This document shows positions 18,313-27,180 of a stretch of DNA of 64,000 bases, piece after piece. The position numbers and the translations under genes are program-made. Numbering within the stretch: position 1 is the first letter of the stretch; each line of letters begins with the position of its first letter. This DNA is from Akkermansia muciniphila (lineage in GTDB: Bacteria; Verrucomicrobiota; Verrucomicrobiia; Limisphaerales; SXTU01): positions 1-64,000 of the forward strand of contig CAMCFN010000012.1 of NCBI GenBank assembly GCA_945874145.1, given 5' to 3'. Below the pieces are notes generated by a model, which was not told where the DNA came from, ran no database searches, and was given only the letters and a program-made list of their open reading frames with translations.

Positions 18313-19596
18313 TCAGACCAACGGTGTCTTGCCCGGCTCGGCGGGTTTCGGCTCCGGCAGCTTCATGTCCCAAGTCAGCTTCTCTGGCATCGTGGCGAGC
18401 TTGGATTTCATCGCAAAGTCCCATGTCACTTCCTTGCCGGTGTAGGCGCTCATACGGCCCATGATGCCCATCATCGTGCTTTGCGCCATGCGCTGGCCGT
18501 CATTCGGCGTCTTGCCCGCGCGCAAGTCGGCGAAGAACTCATCGTGCTCGACCTGATGCGACACGGGCTTCTCGCCTTCGTAACGCCAGTTCATCGCGCC
18601 CGTTATCTTCGCGCTGCCCCAGCCGAGTTCGCACTTGCCCTTGGTGCCGATGAGCACGTCGCGATGCTCGTTGTGGCAGCCGTTCTGGTAACGCGTCTTG
18701 AGGAAGGCCAGCACGCCGTTGTCCCACTCGTAGGTCACGTCCCACTGGTCGAACGCATCGCCGATGGTGCCTTGATGCCGCGCGCCGCTGGCGTGGCATT
18801 TCGTGGGCGGCACGTCGCGCATCGCCCACGCGACTTTGTCAATGCTGTGGGCGGTGACTTCGAGGATGAAGTCGCCGGAAAGCCAGACGAAGTAGTGCCA
18901 GTTGCGGAGCTGCCATTCAAGGTCGGTCTGCCCGGGCTTGCGCACGCCGTCGAAGCGCGCGAGGCGGTTGCTCATGCGCGTGGAGTAGATGGAAACAATC
19001 TCCCCAATCGCGCCGTCCTGCACCCGCTGCATCGCGGCGCGGTAGGGCGATTCGAAGCGGAAGTTGAACCCCGCGCGGATGGCGAGGTTCTTTTCCTTCG
19101 CGAGCCGCGTGGACTCCAGCACCGAGCGGATGCCTGCCGGGTCCACGGCCATTGGCTTCTCGCAGAAGACGTGCTTCCCCGCCTCGATGGCCGCGCGCAG
19201 ATGGAACGGGCGAAAGCCGCCGGGCGTGGTGAGCAGCACCACATCCACGCCACTTTGGAGCACCTTCTGATAGGCGTCCAAGCCGGTGAACTGCCGTGAC
19301 TCCGCGACATTCACGCGGGTCGGATCTTTCTCGAACTGCTTCTTAAGGGACTGCTGGCTGCTCTCGATCTGCGTCTGGAAGACATCGCCCATCGCGTAAA
19401 GCTCCACGTTGCTGTCCGCCGTGAGCGCCTGCGCCGCCGCGCCGGTGCCGCGCCCGCCGCAGCCGATGAGGCCGATGCGAAGTTTGTCGCTGCGATTGGC
19501 AGCGTGAAGAATCGCGGGGGCGGCCAGCGTGGCGGCGGAACCGGCGGCTAGAAAGCGACGGCGGGAGGCAACGGACGGAAGCGCGTTGATTTGCAT
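18313..19596 (-). CDS. Gfo/Idh/MocA family oxidoreductase, Tat-exported (first gene of the run)
   Basis: The 427-residue protein has a twin-arginine signal (SRRRFLAAGSAATLAAPAILHA). The Rossmann motif LRIGLIGCGGRGTGAAAQ is followed by CEKPMAVD (EKP motif) and a C-terminal domain including WHYFVWLSGDFILE and HSIDKVAWAM. It is a paralogue of the gene two positions downstream (15.7-17.1 kb) and differs in the substrate-binding half. It lies at the head of the minus-strand run and is divergent from the second SGNH hydrolase gene across a 221-base gap that should hold both promoters. Confidence 0.87.
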   Translation of the reverse strand: MQINALPSVASRRRFLAAGSAATLAAPAILHAANRSDKLRIGLIGCGGRGTGAAAQALTADSNVELYAMGDVFQTQIESSQQSLKKQFEKDPTRVNVAESRQFTGLDAYQKVLQSGVDVVLLTTPGGFRPFHLRAAIEAGKHVFCEKPMAVDPAGIRSVLESTRLAKEKNLAIRAGFNFRFESPYRAAMQRVQDGAIGEIVSIYSTRMSNRLARFDGVRKPGQTDLEWQLRNWHYFVWLSGDFILEVTAHSIDKVAWAMRDVPPTKCHASGARHQGTIGDAFDQWDVTYEWDNGVLAFLKTRYQNGCHNEHRDVLIGTKGKCELGWGSAKITGAMNWRYEGEKPVSHQVEHDEFFADLRAGKTPNDGQRMAQSTMMGIMGRMSAYTGKEVTWDFAMKSKLATMPEKLTWDMKLPEPKPAEPGKTPLV

Positions 19597-19705
19597 GGAC
19601 CGAAATTACGCCGACGCATCCGCTGTGTGAAGTCTCCGCACGCTCAGCCGGTGCGGTGCAGTTGAAGTTGGCGTTCCGTTTAACCCAGGTCCACGTCGTC
19701 ATTGG

Positions 19706-19735
19706 GATGATGCCTTGCGTGATGATGCCTTGCGT
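19706..19735 (+). repeat. Perfect tandem duplication, 2 x 15 bp, in a divergent intergenic region
   Basis: GATGATGCCTTGCGT is repeated twice head to tail without mismatch in the 221-base region between the divergent Gfo/Idh/MocA and SGNH genes. It could be a double regulator site or a replication-slippage duplication. No clear -35/-10 pair was recognised beside it. Confidence 0.6.
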
Positions 19736-19817
19736 TGACGTCCGCACCGGGGTTTCCGACACTGAGCACGTCAACCATGTGCCAATCAACCGCCACCACG
19801 GCTCGTTCTGTCATTCC

Positions 19818-20939
19818 ATGAAATCTGCTCTCCTGCTTGCCCTGTTCTGCACGACTGCCGCCTTCGCCCAACAACCCGCGTCCAAGCCTGCGCCTCCAAA
19901 GGCGGCCGCTTCCGCGATTCCCGCCGACACCGCGTGGCATGATGTCACCAAGTGGGGCGTCGAGGGCCGCGCTTGGGGCGATCAAGAGCGCAAGCGCTGG
20001 TTCGACCGCCTGCCCGCCAAGGCCGAAGGCAAGGTCACGCCTGCCGTCTGGGGCCTGAGCCGCGACAGCGCCGGCATGATGGTGCGCTTCAAGACCGATG
20101 CGCCGACGATTTACACCCGCTACGTCCTGTCGAAAACCAACCTCGGCATGCCGCACATGCCCGCGACTGGTGTCAGTGGTCTCGATCTTTATGCCCGCAA
20201 CGACAAGGGCCAGTGGCGCTGGGTGCAGGTGACGCGGCCTTCCACGCCCAAGGTGGAGACCACCCTCATCAGCGGCCTTGCCCCGGGGCTGCGCGAATAC
20301 GCCGCCTACCTGCCGCTTTACAACGGCATCGAATCGCTGGAAATCGGCGTGCCCCCGGGCGCGAAGTTCGAGGGCCTTGCGCCCCGCACTGAGAAGCCCA
20401 TCGTCTTCTATGGCACCTCGATCACGCATGGTGCCTGCGCTTCGCGGCCCGGCATGGTGCACACGGCGATTCTCGGACGGCGGTTTGATCGCCCGGTGTT
20501 GAACATCGGTTTCTCCGGCAACGGGCGCATGGACACCGCTGTCGGCGAACTGCTCACCGAGGTGGACGCGGCCGTGTATGTGATTGATTGCCTGCCGAAC
20601 ATGAGCCCCGCCGATGTGACGGCCAAGTGCGTGCCGCTCGTGAAGCTGCTCCGCGCCGCGCGGCCCAACACGCCCATCGTCCTTGTGGAGGACCGCCGTT
20701 TCACCAATGACTGGATCACGCCGGCGAAGTCCAAGTTCCATGACGAGAACCACGCGGCCCTGCGCAAGGCATTCGAGCAGCTCCAGAAAGACGGCGTCAC
20801 CGGGCTGCACTATATCGGCGGTGATCATCTCTACGGCGACGACACCGAGGGGGCCACCGACGCCTCCCACGCCAGCGATCTCGGCTTCATGCGGCAGGCG
20901 GACATCTTCGAGCCGGTGCTGCGCAAGGTTGTGCGCTGA
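19818..20939 (+). CDS. Secreted SGNH/GDSL hydrolase with N-terminal jelly-roll domain
   Basis: The 373-residue protein starts at ATG 19818, because only there does a signal peptide begin (MKSALLLALFCTTAAFA|QQP). An N-terminal beta-sandwich of about 170 residues (MVRFKTDAPTIYTRYVLSKTNL, DLYARNDKGQWRWV) precedes the SGNH domain: FYGTSITHGACASRPGM (Ser), a Gly/Asn block NIGFSGNGRMD, and DASHASDLGF with an intact Asp-x-x-His. This two-domain build matches hydrolases seen in polysaccharide-use gene sets. It is probably an acetylesterase on glycans. It is not close in sequence to the 17.1-18.3 kb SGNH protein. Confidence 0.83.
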   Translation: MKSALLLALFCTTAAFAQQPASKPAPPKAAASAIPADTAWHDVTKWGVEGRAWGDQERKRWFDRLPAKAEGKVTPAVWGLSRDSAGMMVRFKTDAPTIYTRYVLSKTNLGMPHMPATGVSGLDLYARNDKGQWRWVQVTRPSTPKVETTLISGLAPGLREYAAYLPLYNGIESLEIGVPPGAKFEGLAPRTEKPIVFYGTSITHGACASRPGMVHTAILGRRFDRPVLNIGFSGNGRMDTAVGELLTEVDAAVYVIDCLPNMSPADVTAKCVPLVKLLRAARPNTPIVLVEDRRFTNDWITPAKSKFHDENHAALRKAFEQLQKDGVTGLHYIGGDHLYGDDTEGATDASHASDLGFMRQADIFEPVLRKVVR

Positions 20940-21043
20940 TCGCCAAGGCGACGCTGCGGCTCACCGGGTGGTTGCTGACGGGCGAAACTGTCAGCACGAG
21001 CGTGACGTGGGCTTTCCGCCCAGCGTTCCGTTTCCTCCATCAC

Positions 21044-22465
21044 TCAGGCCAAAATCTTCTCCACCACCCGGCCGTGCACATCCGTGAGCCGCTGGTCGCG
21101 GCCGCCGAAGCGGAAGGTGAGGTGCTCGTGATGCAGGCCGAGCTGGTGGAGAATCGTCGCATGGAGGTCGTGGATGTCCACGCGGTGCTCGACGGCGCTC
21201 ATGCCCATTTCGTCCGTGGTGCCGTAGGTCATCCCGCCACGCACGCCGCCGCCGGCCATGAAGATGGTGTAGCCGCTGACGTGGTGGTCGCGGCCGTCGG
21301 TGCCGGAGGAATGAGGCGTGCGGCCCATCTCGCCGGCCCAAAGGATGAACGTCTCGTCGAGCAGGCCGCGCGCTTTCAGGTCGCGGATGAGCGCGGCCAC
21401 GGGCTGGTCGGTGATGCGGGCGTTCTCCTCGTGGCGTCGGCGTAAGTCCCCGTGCTGGTCCCACGGTGAATTGTTCCCGTGAGTGTTCGGGCAGGTGATT
21501 TCGATGAACCGCACGCCCGCCTCGACCATGCGCCGCGCCCGCAGGCATTGCAGCGCATAGAACTTGTCGAAGTCATTCGCGCGGTCCACGCCGTAGAGGC
21601 GGAGCGTCTCGGCGCTCTCGCCAGTCACGTCGCAGAGCGAGGGCACGAGCGACTGCATCCGCGCGGCGGTCTCGTAATTCTTGATGGCCGACTCGATGGC
21701 GTCGGAGCCGCCGAGGTCCCTCGCGGTGGCGGAGTCTTGTTCGCGGAGGAAGTCCAGCTTCGCGCGCTGCAACGCGGCAGGGTCGGCGGGCGTGATGTTG
21801 TCCACGGGTCGGCCCTTCGCGCGGACGGGCGTGGCCTGATGCGTCGCGGGGAGGAACGAGCTGGCGAAGTTCTGCGAGCCGCCGTTGGGCACCCAGTCGT
21901 TGTTGAGCAGCATGTAGCTCGGAAGCTGTTCGTTTTCCGTGCCGAGGCCGTAGGAAACCCACGAGCCGAGGCTCGGGGCCGCGCCAATGCTGCGGCCCGT
22001 GTGGAGTAACAGGCTCTGCGCCCCGTGCAACGGCGTCTCGCCGACCATCGAGCGCACGACGCAAAGTTCATCCGCGACGCCTGCGATGTGCGGCAGCAGG
22101 TCGCTCACCCAGAGACCGGACTGCCCGCGCTGTTTGAACTCCCACAGGTTCTTCAGCCACTTCCGGTTTGCGCTGACGCTTTGGGAAAGCTCGTCGGCGC
22201 GCCACTGGGCGGGCTGGCCGTGGCGCTTCGTCAGCTCGGGCTTGGGGTCGAAGGTGTCCACATGCGAGACGCCGCCGTCCATGAAGAGGAAAATGACGTG
22301 CTTCGCGCGCGGGGCGAAATGCGACAGGGGACGACGCGCTTCGACACCGGCAAGACGGTTCGCCAGCCCAGCGAAGGCCAGCCAGCCTATGCCCATGCTG
22401 GACTGCTGAAGAAAACTTCTGCGCGTGGCGGCGGGAGCGATACGACCGGGACAAAGTGAGTTCAT
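21044..22465 (-). CDS. DUF1501 domain protein (sulfatase-like fold, Tat leader)
   Basis: The protein (about 473 residues) has a Tat-like leader (ATRRSFLQQSSMGIGWLAFAGLANRL). Hallmarks of DUF1501 follow: KHVIFLFMDGGVSHVDTFDPKPEL, LLPHIAGVADELCVVRSM, GAQSLLLHTGR, GVRFIEITCPNTHG...WDQHGDLRRRH, WAGEMGRTPHSSGTDGRDHHVSGYTIFMAGGGVRGG. The metal-site Asp and His pattern resembles alkaline phosphatase/sulfatase folds. It pairs with the upstream DUF1549/DUF1553 gene, the arrangement found hundreds of times in Planctomycetes and Verrucomicrobia. The function is unproven; links to polysaccharide degradation have been proposed. MNSLCPGR is taken as start, with a GAGG seven bases before it. Confidence 0.9.
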   Translation of the reverse strand: MNSLCPGRIAPAATRRSFLQQSSMGIGWLAFAGLANRLAGVEARRPLSHFAPRAKHVIFLFMDGGVSHVDTFDPKPELTKRHGQPAQWRADELSQSVSANRKWLKNLWEFKQRGQSGLWVSDLLPHIAGVADELCVVRSMVGETPLHGAQSLLLHTGRSIGAAPSLGSWVSYGLGTENEQLPSYMLLNNDWVPNGGSQNFASSFLPATHQATPVRAKGRPVDNITPADPAALQRAKLDFLREQDSATARDLGGSDAIESAIKNYETAARMQSLVPSLCDVTGESAETLRLYGVDRANDFDKFYALQCLRARRMVEAGVRFIEITCPNTHGNNSPWDQHGDLRRRHEENARITDQPVAALIRDLKARGLLDETFILWAGEMGRTPHSSGTDGRDHHVSGYTIFMAGGGVRGGMTYGTTDEMGMSAVEHRVDIHDLHATILHQLGLHHEHLTFRFGGRDQRLTDVHGRVVEKILA

Positions 22466-22478
22466 GGCGACGCCTCGT

Positions 22479-25400
22479 TCAGTGGACATAGATGAACTCC
22501 TTCACGTTGAACAGCGCGTGCGCCACATCCTGCCAGACCGACTGGCAGGCCATGAGCGCACCGGGCGCGAGGCCGTGCAGCTCCGCCGAGCGACCTGCCA
22601 ACTTCACGAGTCGCGATAGTTCCTCTTCGCGTGGCGGACGGCCCAGCGCGGTGGTGAACATCGCCTTAGCTCGCACTTCTGGCGTTGACGCGCCGTCCTT
22701 GAGCACGCGGTCGCCCCAGTGCTTCGCCATCGCGATGACGAACGGGTCGTTGAGCAATGCGAGCGCCTGGTCGGGGACGTTGGTCACGTCGCGCTTGCCG
22801 GTGGTCAGCTTGGGAATCGGCTGGTTGAAGAGCGCGAGGAACTTGGGCGGCTCCATCAAGGTCATTTTCAAGTAGAGACTGCGGCGACCGAGGCCGTCGA
22901 GCGGGCCGCTGAACAGGCGCTTGGCCGCGTCCTGCGCGGTGCGATAGGGGTCAATCGGTTCGCCGCCGAGCGCAGGATCGAGGCGGCCGGACACGGCGAG
23001 CAGCGCGTCGCGAATGGACTCGGCGTCGAGGCGTTGCTGGGGGAAGTGATGCCACAGGCGGTTCTCCGCATCCTGGGTGAGGGCCGCCGCGCTCGTCGTG
23101 CTGGCCTGCCGCCACGTGGCGGACGTGACCATGAGGCGAACGAGTTTCTTGAGCGACCAGCCCTCGGCCACGAAGCGCGCGGCGAGGTAGTCGAGCAGCT
23201 CGGGATGAACCGGCTTCTCGCCAAGGTGGCCGAAGTCGTCCGGCGTGCGCACAAGACCTTCGCCGAAGAGGTGCAGCCAGACGCGGTTCACGAACACGCG
23301 CGCGGTGAGCGGGTTCGTGTCGCTGGCGATGCTGCGGGCGAGTTCGAGCCGGCCGCTGGAACCAAGCGCGTCGCGTGGGGCCGGGCCGCCGAGCAGCCGG
23401 ATGTTGCCGCGCGGCACGGCGTCGGCGAACTCGGTGTAGGCACCGCGCACGCTGAGGCGCTCGTCACGAGCCTCGTTCCAATCGTCCGCCGAGCCGATGG
23501 TGCGGTCGGGCTGGAGACGCTTCTCAGTCGCGCGGTAGGTGGCCACGAGCTGCGCGAGCGTGGCGTTGGTCGCTTCGTTCGGCAGCCACTTCGCGGCGAG
23601 GGCCTCGTTGAGCAAGCGCACGTCCTCGCTGTCGCAGCGGTCCTCAGCCCAGCGCGTGACAGCGGCGAGCAACGCGTCGGCAAAGCGCGCGGCGAGTTTT
23701 TCCCTCGACTCGGGCGCGGCCTCGCTGGCGAAGAGCGGGGCGAAACGCGCGAGCTCATCCTGCGGGGCCTTGCCGGCGGCGTGCTGGTAAACGCGCGTGA
23801 GGCCAAACCACGAGCGCTCGTCGGCCACGTCGCTTTCCTTTAAGCCGCCGTAGCCGGTGCGCGGCGGGAAGTAGTTGTTCAGCGACTTGGTGGCGAATTC
23901 GAGATAGACGCGGCGGGCGCGGCTGGTGTCGCTGCCGCCGGCGAGCTTGTCGAAGTTGCCGGCGGTGAGCGTGAGCCAGCCGGGCGTGGGCTGGTTGAGA
24001 AAGGCGAGGCGCTCGGAGTGAAACGCCTGGTCCACGATGAACGCGCGCGCGGCGTGCCGCCCGGCCGCGTAGCCGACGGAGAAAGTCATCGCCGTCTCGG
24101 GCGGAAAGAGCGGGCTGCGCACCGCGCCGGCGAGCCGCTGTGACCACACATGCGACCAGCGGCCAGCGGGAAGGAGCTGCGCAAGCGCGGCGTCGCCTTC
24201 GTCGGCTACGACCGGTTCGCCGTCACGGACGAGGCCGTGCTTCATGCCGGAGCCATCCCAGTGCCAGCTGCACTCCATTCCCGCGCGGGTGAAGTCGGCG
24301 ACCAGGGCGAGGTTCGTCTGGTTGGCGGCGACCCGCTTCTCACGCTCGCGCTGAAACTCCTCGCGCAGCTTGGGCCATGCGGTGGCGAGGGCGACGGCGT
24401 TGGTCGAGCGCGGCAGCGTTTGCCGCCAGAGCGACGCGAGCGAGTCGGGGAAGACGGGCGAGGATTTTTCTTCGGCGGGCAGCGCGGTGAGCTTCGTCAG
24501 CAGCGGCTCGCGGGAGTTGAGCCAGAGTTTCGCCAACTCGGCGCGGAGGGCCTGCTTGTGTCGGCGCAGTTCGGTAATCACCGCTTCGTTCGCGTCCACT
24601 GCGTCCACGCAGCGCACGCCCCAGCGCGTGCTCATGAAGATGCCGGCGAGCGCGTAGTAGTCGCGCTGGGAAATGGCGTCGAGCTTGTGGTCGTGGCATT
24701 GCGCGCAGGCGACGGTGGTGCCGAGAAAGCCCTTGCCGACCGTATCAATGATGTTCGCGATAGCCTCCTGCGTGACGCCTTCGGCAGCCGCGTTGTCGCC
24801 GTGCCGACGCTCGCCGAGGCGCAGGGCCATGGGGCCGAGGAGACTTTCGTTCAAGCCGCTGCGCGGGTCCACCCGAGGCGGGAGGAGGTCGCCCGCGAGT
24901 TGTTCGAGGATGAGTTGTTTAAACGGCACGTCGGCGTTGAAGGCGCGGACGAGGTAGTCGCGGTAGCGCCACGCGTGCTTCGCGGGCGCGTCCCACTCGT
25001 AGCCATGCGTGTCCGAGTAGTGGGCGACATCCATCCAGTGCCGCGCCCAGCGCTCGCCGAAGTGCGGGCTGGCCAGCAGCGAGTCCACGAGCGCGTCGAA
25101 GGCGTGCGGAGATTTGTCCGCCGTGAATTTCTCCACGTCTTCCGGCTTCGGCGGCAGCCCCGTGAGGGCGAAGCTCAGTCGGCGGGCGAGCGAGCGTGCG
25201 TCCGCTTCTGGCGCGGGTTGGAGCGAAGCCTTTTCGAGTCCGGCTAGGATGAAGCGGTCGAGGTCCGTGCGGCACCAAGCGGACTGCTTCACCGCCGGCG
25301 GACTTGCTGGGCGGACGGGTTGGAGGCTCCACCAAGCCAGGCGCTTCTGGAACACCGCTTCTGGCGCGCCATCGGCCGCCATCGTGCGCGAACCCGCCAG

Positions 25401-25550
25401 CCCGAGGGCGGTCACGAGCACGAACAAGATGGCAGTGGGCGGCACGGTCTGAATCTTCGCGTGGACGATTTGTGTTTGCGTCAACCACCCGCGCCAAGTG
25501 GCGGCTGGCGGCTGAGTCGGCGTATTGGACGAGACTGGCCCCGGTTTCAT
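22479..25550 (-). CDS. DUF1549/DUF1553 (PSCyt2/PSD1) surface protein
   Basis: The 1023-residue protein has a hydrophobic leader (PTAILFVLVTALGLAGSRTMA, near residues 37-58). DUF1549 spans about residues 85-310 (TDLDRFILAGLEK, FGERWARHWMDVAHYSDTHGYEWD, and CAQCHDHKLDAISQRDYYALAG). In the last string CxxCH could bind heme, but in this family it is part of the domain. A long insert of about 250 residues (WSHVWSQRLAG...LEFATKSLNNYF) may be a carbohydrate-binding-like sandwich. DUF1553 closes the protein from about 735 (VNRVWLHLFGEGLVRTPDDFG, LKKLVRLMVTSATWRQ, LDAESIRDALLAVSGRLD). It is the upstream partner of the DUF1501 gene, 13 bases apart. The biochemical role is unknown. Confidence 0.88.
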   Translation of the reverse strand: MKPGPVSSNTPTQPPAATWRGWLTQTQIVHAKIQTVPPTAILFVLVTALGLAGSRTMAADGAPEAVFQKRLAWWSLQPVRPASPPAVKQSAWCRTDLDRFILAGLEKASLQPAPEADARSLARRLSFALTGLPPKPEDVEKFTADKSPHAFDALVDSLLASPHFGERWARHWMDVAHYSDTHGYEWDAPAKHAWRYRDYLVRAFNADVPFKQLILEQLAGDLLPPRVDPRSGLNESLLGPMALRLGERRHGDNAAAEGVTQEAIANIIDTVGKGFLGTTVACAQCHDHKLDAISQRDYYALAGIFMSTRWGVRCVDAVDANEAVITELRRHKQALRAELAKLWLNSREPLLTKLTALPAEEKSSPVFPDSLASLWRQTLPRSTNAVALATAWPKLREEFQREREKRVAANQTNLALVADFTRAGMECSWHWDGSGMKHGLVRDGEPVVADEGDAALAQLLPAGRWSHVWSQRLAGAVRSPLFPPETAMTFSVGYAAGRHAARAFIVDQAFHSERLAFLNQPTPGWLTLTAGNFDKLAGGSDTSRARRVYLEFATKSLNNYFPPRTGYGGLKESDVADERSWFGLTRVYQHAAGKAPQDELARFAPLFASEAAPESREKLAARFADALLAAVTRWAEDRCDSEDVRLLNEALAAKWLPNEATNATLAQLVATYRATEKRLQPDRTIGSADDWNEARDERLSVRGAYTEFADAVPRGNIRLLGGPAPRDALGSSGRLELARSIASDTNPLTARVFVNRVWLHLFGEGLVRTPDDFGHLGEKPVHPELLDYLAARFVAEGWSLKKLVRLMVTSATWRQASTTSAAALTQDAENRLWHHFPQQRLDAESIRDALLAVSGRLDPALGGEPIDPYRTAQDAAKRLFSGPLDGLGRRSLYLKMTLMEPPKFLALFNQPIPKLTTGKRDVTNVPDQALALLNDPFVIAMAKHWGDRVLKDGASTPEVRAKAMFTTALGRPPREEELSRLVKLAGRSAELHGLAPGALMACQSVWQDVAHALFNVKEFIYVH

Positions 25551-25627
25551 TGCGGAGCGATGGGAAAATTCGGGAGAGAATCAACGAACGTGATGGCACC
25601 AAGAGTTTTGGCTGCGCGGGCGCAACC

Positions 25628-25649
25628 CGGCGGTCACAGACCGCCGCTA
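25628..25649. repeat. REP-like hairpin at the trpG/pabA stop
   Basis: CGGCGGTC-ACA-GACCGCCG is an 8-bp stem with a 3-base loop. Read on the minus strand it continues TGTAGCGGCGGTCTGTGAC, differing by one base from the repeat at 553-571. The TAG of trpG is the 'GTAGCG' of the repeat, as for rsuA. It likely forms the 3' end of the trpG transcript. Confidence 0.6.
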
Positions 25650-26222
25650 CAGGCGCATTTGCAGCCGGAGGAAGTTCTGCATGATCTGGCGGCCGTTTTC
25701 CGTGAGGATGCTCTCTGGGTGAAACTGGACGCCCCAGATGGGCAGTTCGCGGTGCCGCACTCCCATGATCTCGCCCTCCTCGGTCTCGGCGGTGATTTCC
25801 AAGCAGGCGGGCAAGGTGTCGCGCTTGATGACCAGCGAGTGGTAGCGGGTGGCGTTGAAGGGATTAGGCATGCCGGCGAAGAGATCCTCGCCGTTGTGGC
25901 GGATGGGGGAGGTCTTCCCGTGCATCATGCGGTAGTTCACCACCACTTCCGCGCCGAAGGTGTGACCGATGCACTGGTGGCCTAGGCAGACGCCGAAGAG
26001 CGGGAGCCGGGGGCCAAAGGTGCGGATGATGTCGTTGGAGAGACCGGCTTCACGGGGCGAGCACGGGCCCGGCGAGACCAGAATGCGCTCGGGGTGGAGG
26101 TCGTGGATTTGATCAAGCGTGACCTCGTCGTTGCGGACCACGCGGAGGTCGGCCTTCAACTCGCCCAGATACTGGACGAGGTTGAAGGTGAACGAATCGT
26201 AGTTGTCTATGACCAGAATCAT
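25647..26222 (-). CDS. trpG: Anthranilate/aminodeoxychorismate synthase glutamine amidotransferase subunit
   Basis: The 191-residue class I glutamine amidotransferase starts at [22 protein letters not shown], the exact N-terminus expected for TrpG/PabA. The longer track ORF adds 31 unconserved residues. It has the oxyanion segment '[19 protein letters not shown]', the nucleophile in [14 protein letters not shown] (Cys near 79) and the His/Glu pair in QFHPES. It supplies ammonia to chorismate for tryptophan or folate synthesis. No TrpE/PabB gene is adjacent, so it may serve both pathways. It is divergent from the ExeA-like ATPase gene. Confidence 0.9.
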   Translation of the reverse strand: MILVIDNYDSFTFNLVQYLGELKADLRVVRNDEVTLDQIHDLHPERILVSPGPCSPREAGLSNDIIRTFGPRLPLFGVCLGHQCIGHTFGAEVVVNYRMMHGKTSPIRHNGEDLFAGMPNPFNATRYHSLVIKRDTLPACLEITAETEEGEIMGVRHRELPIWGVQFHPESILTENGRQIMQNFLRLQMRL

Positions 26223-26364
26223 CGTCGGACAGGGGGGAAGGTAGTGATCCCCGGCGGGTTTGGGAACATGAAAACCGGACGACGACGGGCCGGCCCCCGG
26301 TTTTACCGCGTGCATTTCTGAGCTTTCCTGCGAGCCTGCGTTTCAGTAATAATTCAGTCAAACC

Positions 26365-27180
26365 GTGTATCTCAACTACTACGGACTGCGCGAGCCGCCG
26401 TTCAACATCAACCCGAACCCGCGGCTCCTGTTCTACAGCGCGAAGCATCGCGAGGCGTTGAACCATCTGCTTTACGGCATTCGGGAGCGCAAGGGTTTCG
26501 TGCAGCTCACCGGGGAGGTCGGGGCAGGGAAGACGACGATTTGCCGGGCTTTGCTGGAGCATTTAGGCCCTAACTACGCCACCGCCCTGATCCTCAATCC
26601 GGTGCTGAATGCAGACCAGTTGATCAAGGCCATTGCCATGGAATTTGGCCTGCAGGTCAAAGGGTTTGACCGGCTCGATACCGTGGCCGCGCTCAACCAG
26701 TTCCTGCTCGATCAAGTCATGCGCGGCCATGACGCCGTGCTGATCATTGATGAGGCGCAGGATCTCACGCCCGACTTGTTGGAACAGGTGCGGCTGCTCT
26801 CCAACCTCGAAACCGACGACCGGAAGCTGCTGCAAATCGTCTTGCTGGGGCAGCCCGAGCTGCGCGACCGCTTGAACAAGCACGAGCTCCGCCAGCTCCG
26901 CCAGCGCATCACGGTTCGCTACCATCTTGCACCGCTGACACCGCGCGAAGTCGGCCAATACATCCAGCACCGCTTGGTGGCGTGTGGGGCCAATGGCTCG
27001 CCTTATTTCAGCGCCCCGGCAGTCTGGCGCATCCACCGCTACAGCGGCGGCATCCCGCGCCTGGTCAACGCCGTGTCGGACAAGTGCCTGCTGGCGGCGT
27101 TCGTGCAAAAGCGCGATCGTGTGGACTATCGCATGGTGGGCACCGCCATCCGAGAGCTGGAAGGATTGATTCGGGTATGA
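26365..27180 (+). CDS. ExeA/GspA-like AAA ATPase of the secretion apparatus
   Basis: The 271-residue protein starts at GTG (VYLNYYGLREPPFNINPNPRLLFYSAKHREAL), the canonical opening of ExeA/GspA-type ATPases. It has Walker A LTGEVGAGKTT (near residue 50), Walker B AVLIIDEAQDL (near 128), sensor-like LLGQPELRDRL and RLVNAVSDKCLLAAF. In Aeromonas, ExeA with ExeB inserts the type II secretin into the cell wall. Here the next gene is a GspB/ExeB-like protein overlapping by ATGA, so the pair is conserved. No peptidoglycan-binding C-terminal extension is present. Confidence 0.88.
   Translation: MYLNYYGLREPPFNINPNPRLLFYSAKHREALNHLLYGIRERKGFVQLTGEVGAGKTTICRALLEHLGPNYATALILNPVLNADQLIKAIAMEFGLQVKGFDRLDTVAALNQFLLDQVMRGHDAVLIIDEAQDLTPDLLEQVRLLSNLETDDRKLLQIVLLGQPELRDRLNKHELRQLRQRITVRYHLAPLTPREVGQYIQHRLVACGANGSPYFSAPAVWRIHRYSGGIPRLVNAVSDKCLLAAFVQKRDRVDYRMVGTAIRELEGLIRV

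Noticed and set aside
22479-25550. Cytochrome c in the DUF1553 protein (CAQCH)
   Set aside because: The CAQCHDHK string lies in DUF1549 where it is a family feature and no separate cytochrome domain is present. Heme binding cannot be claimed.
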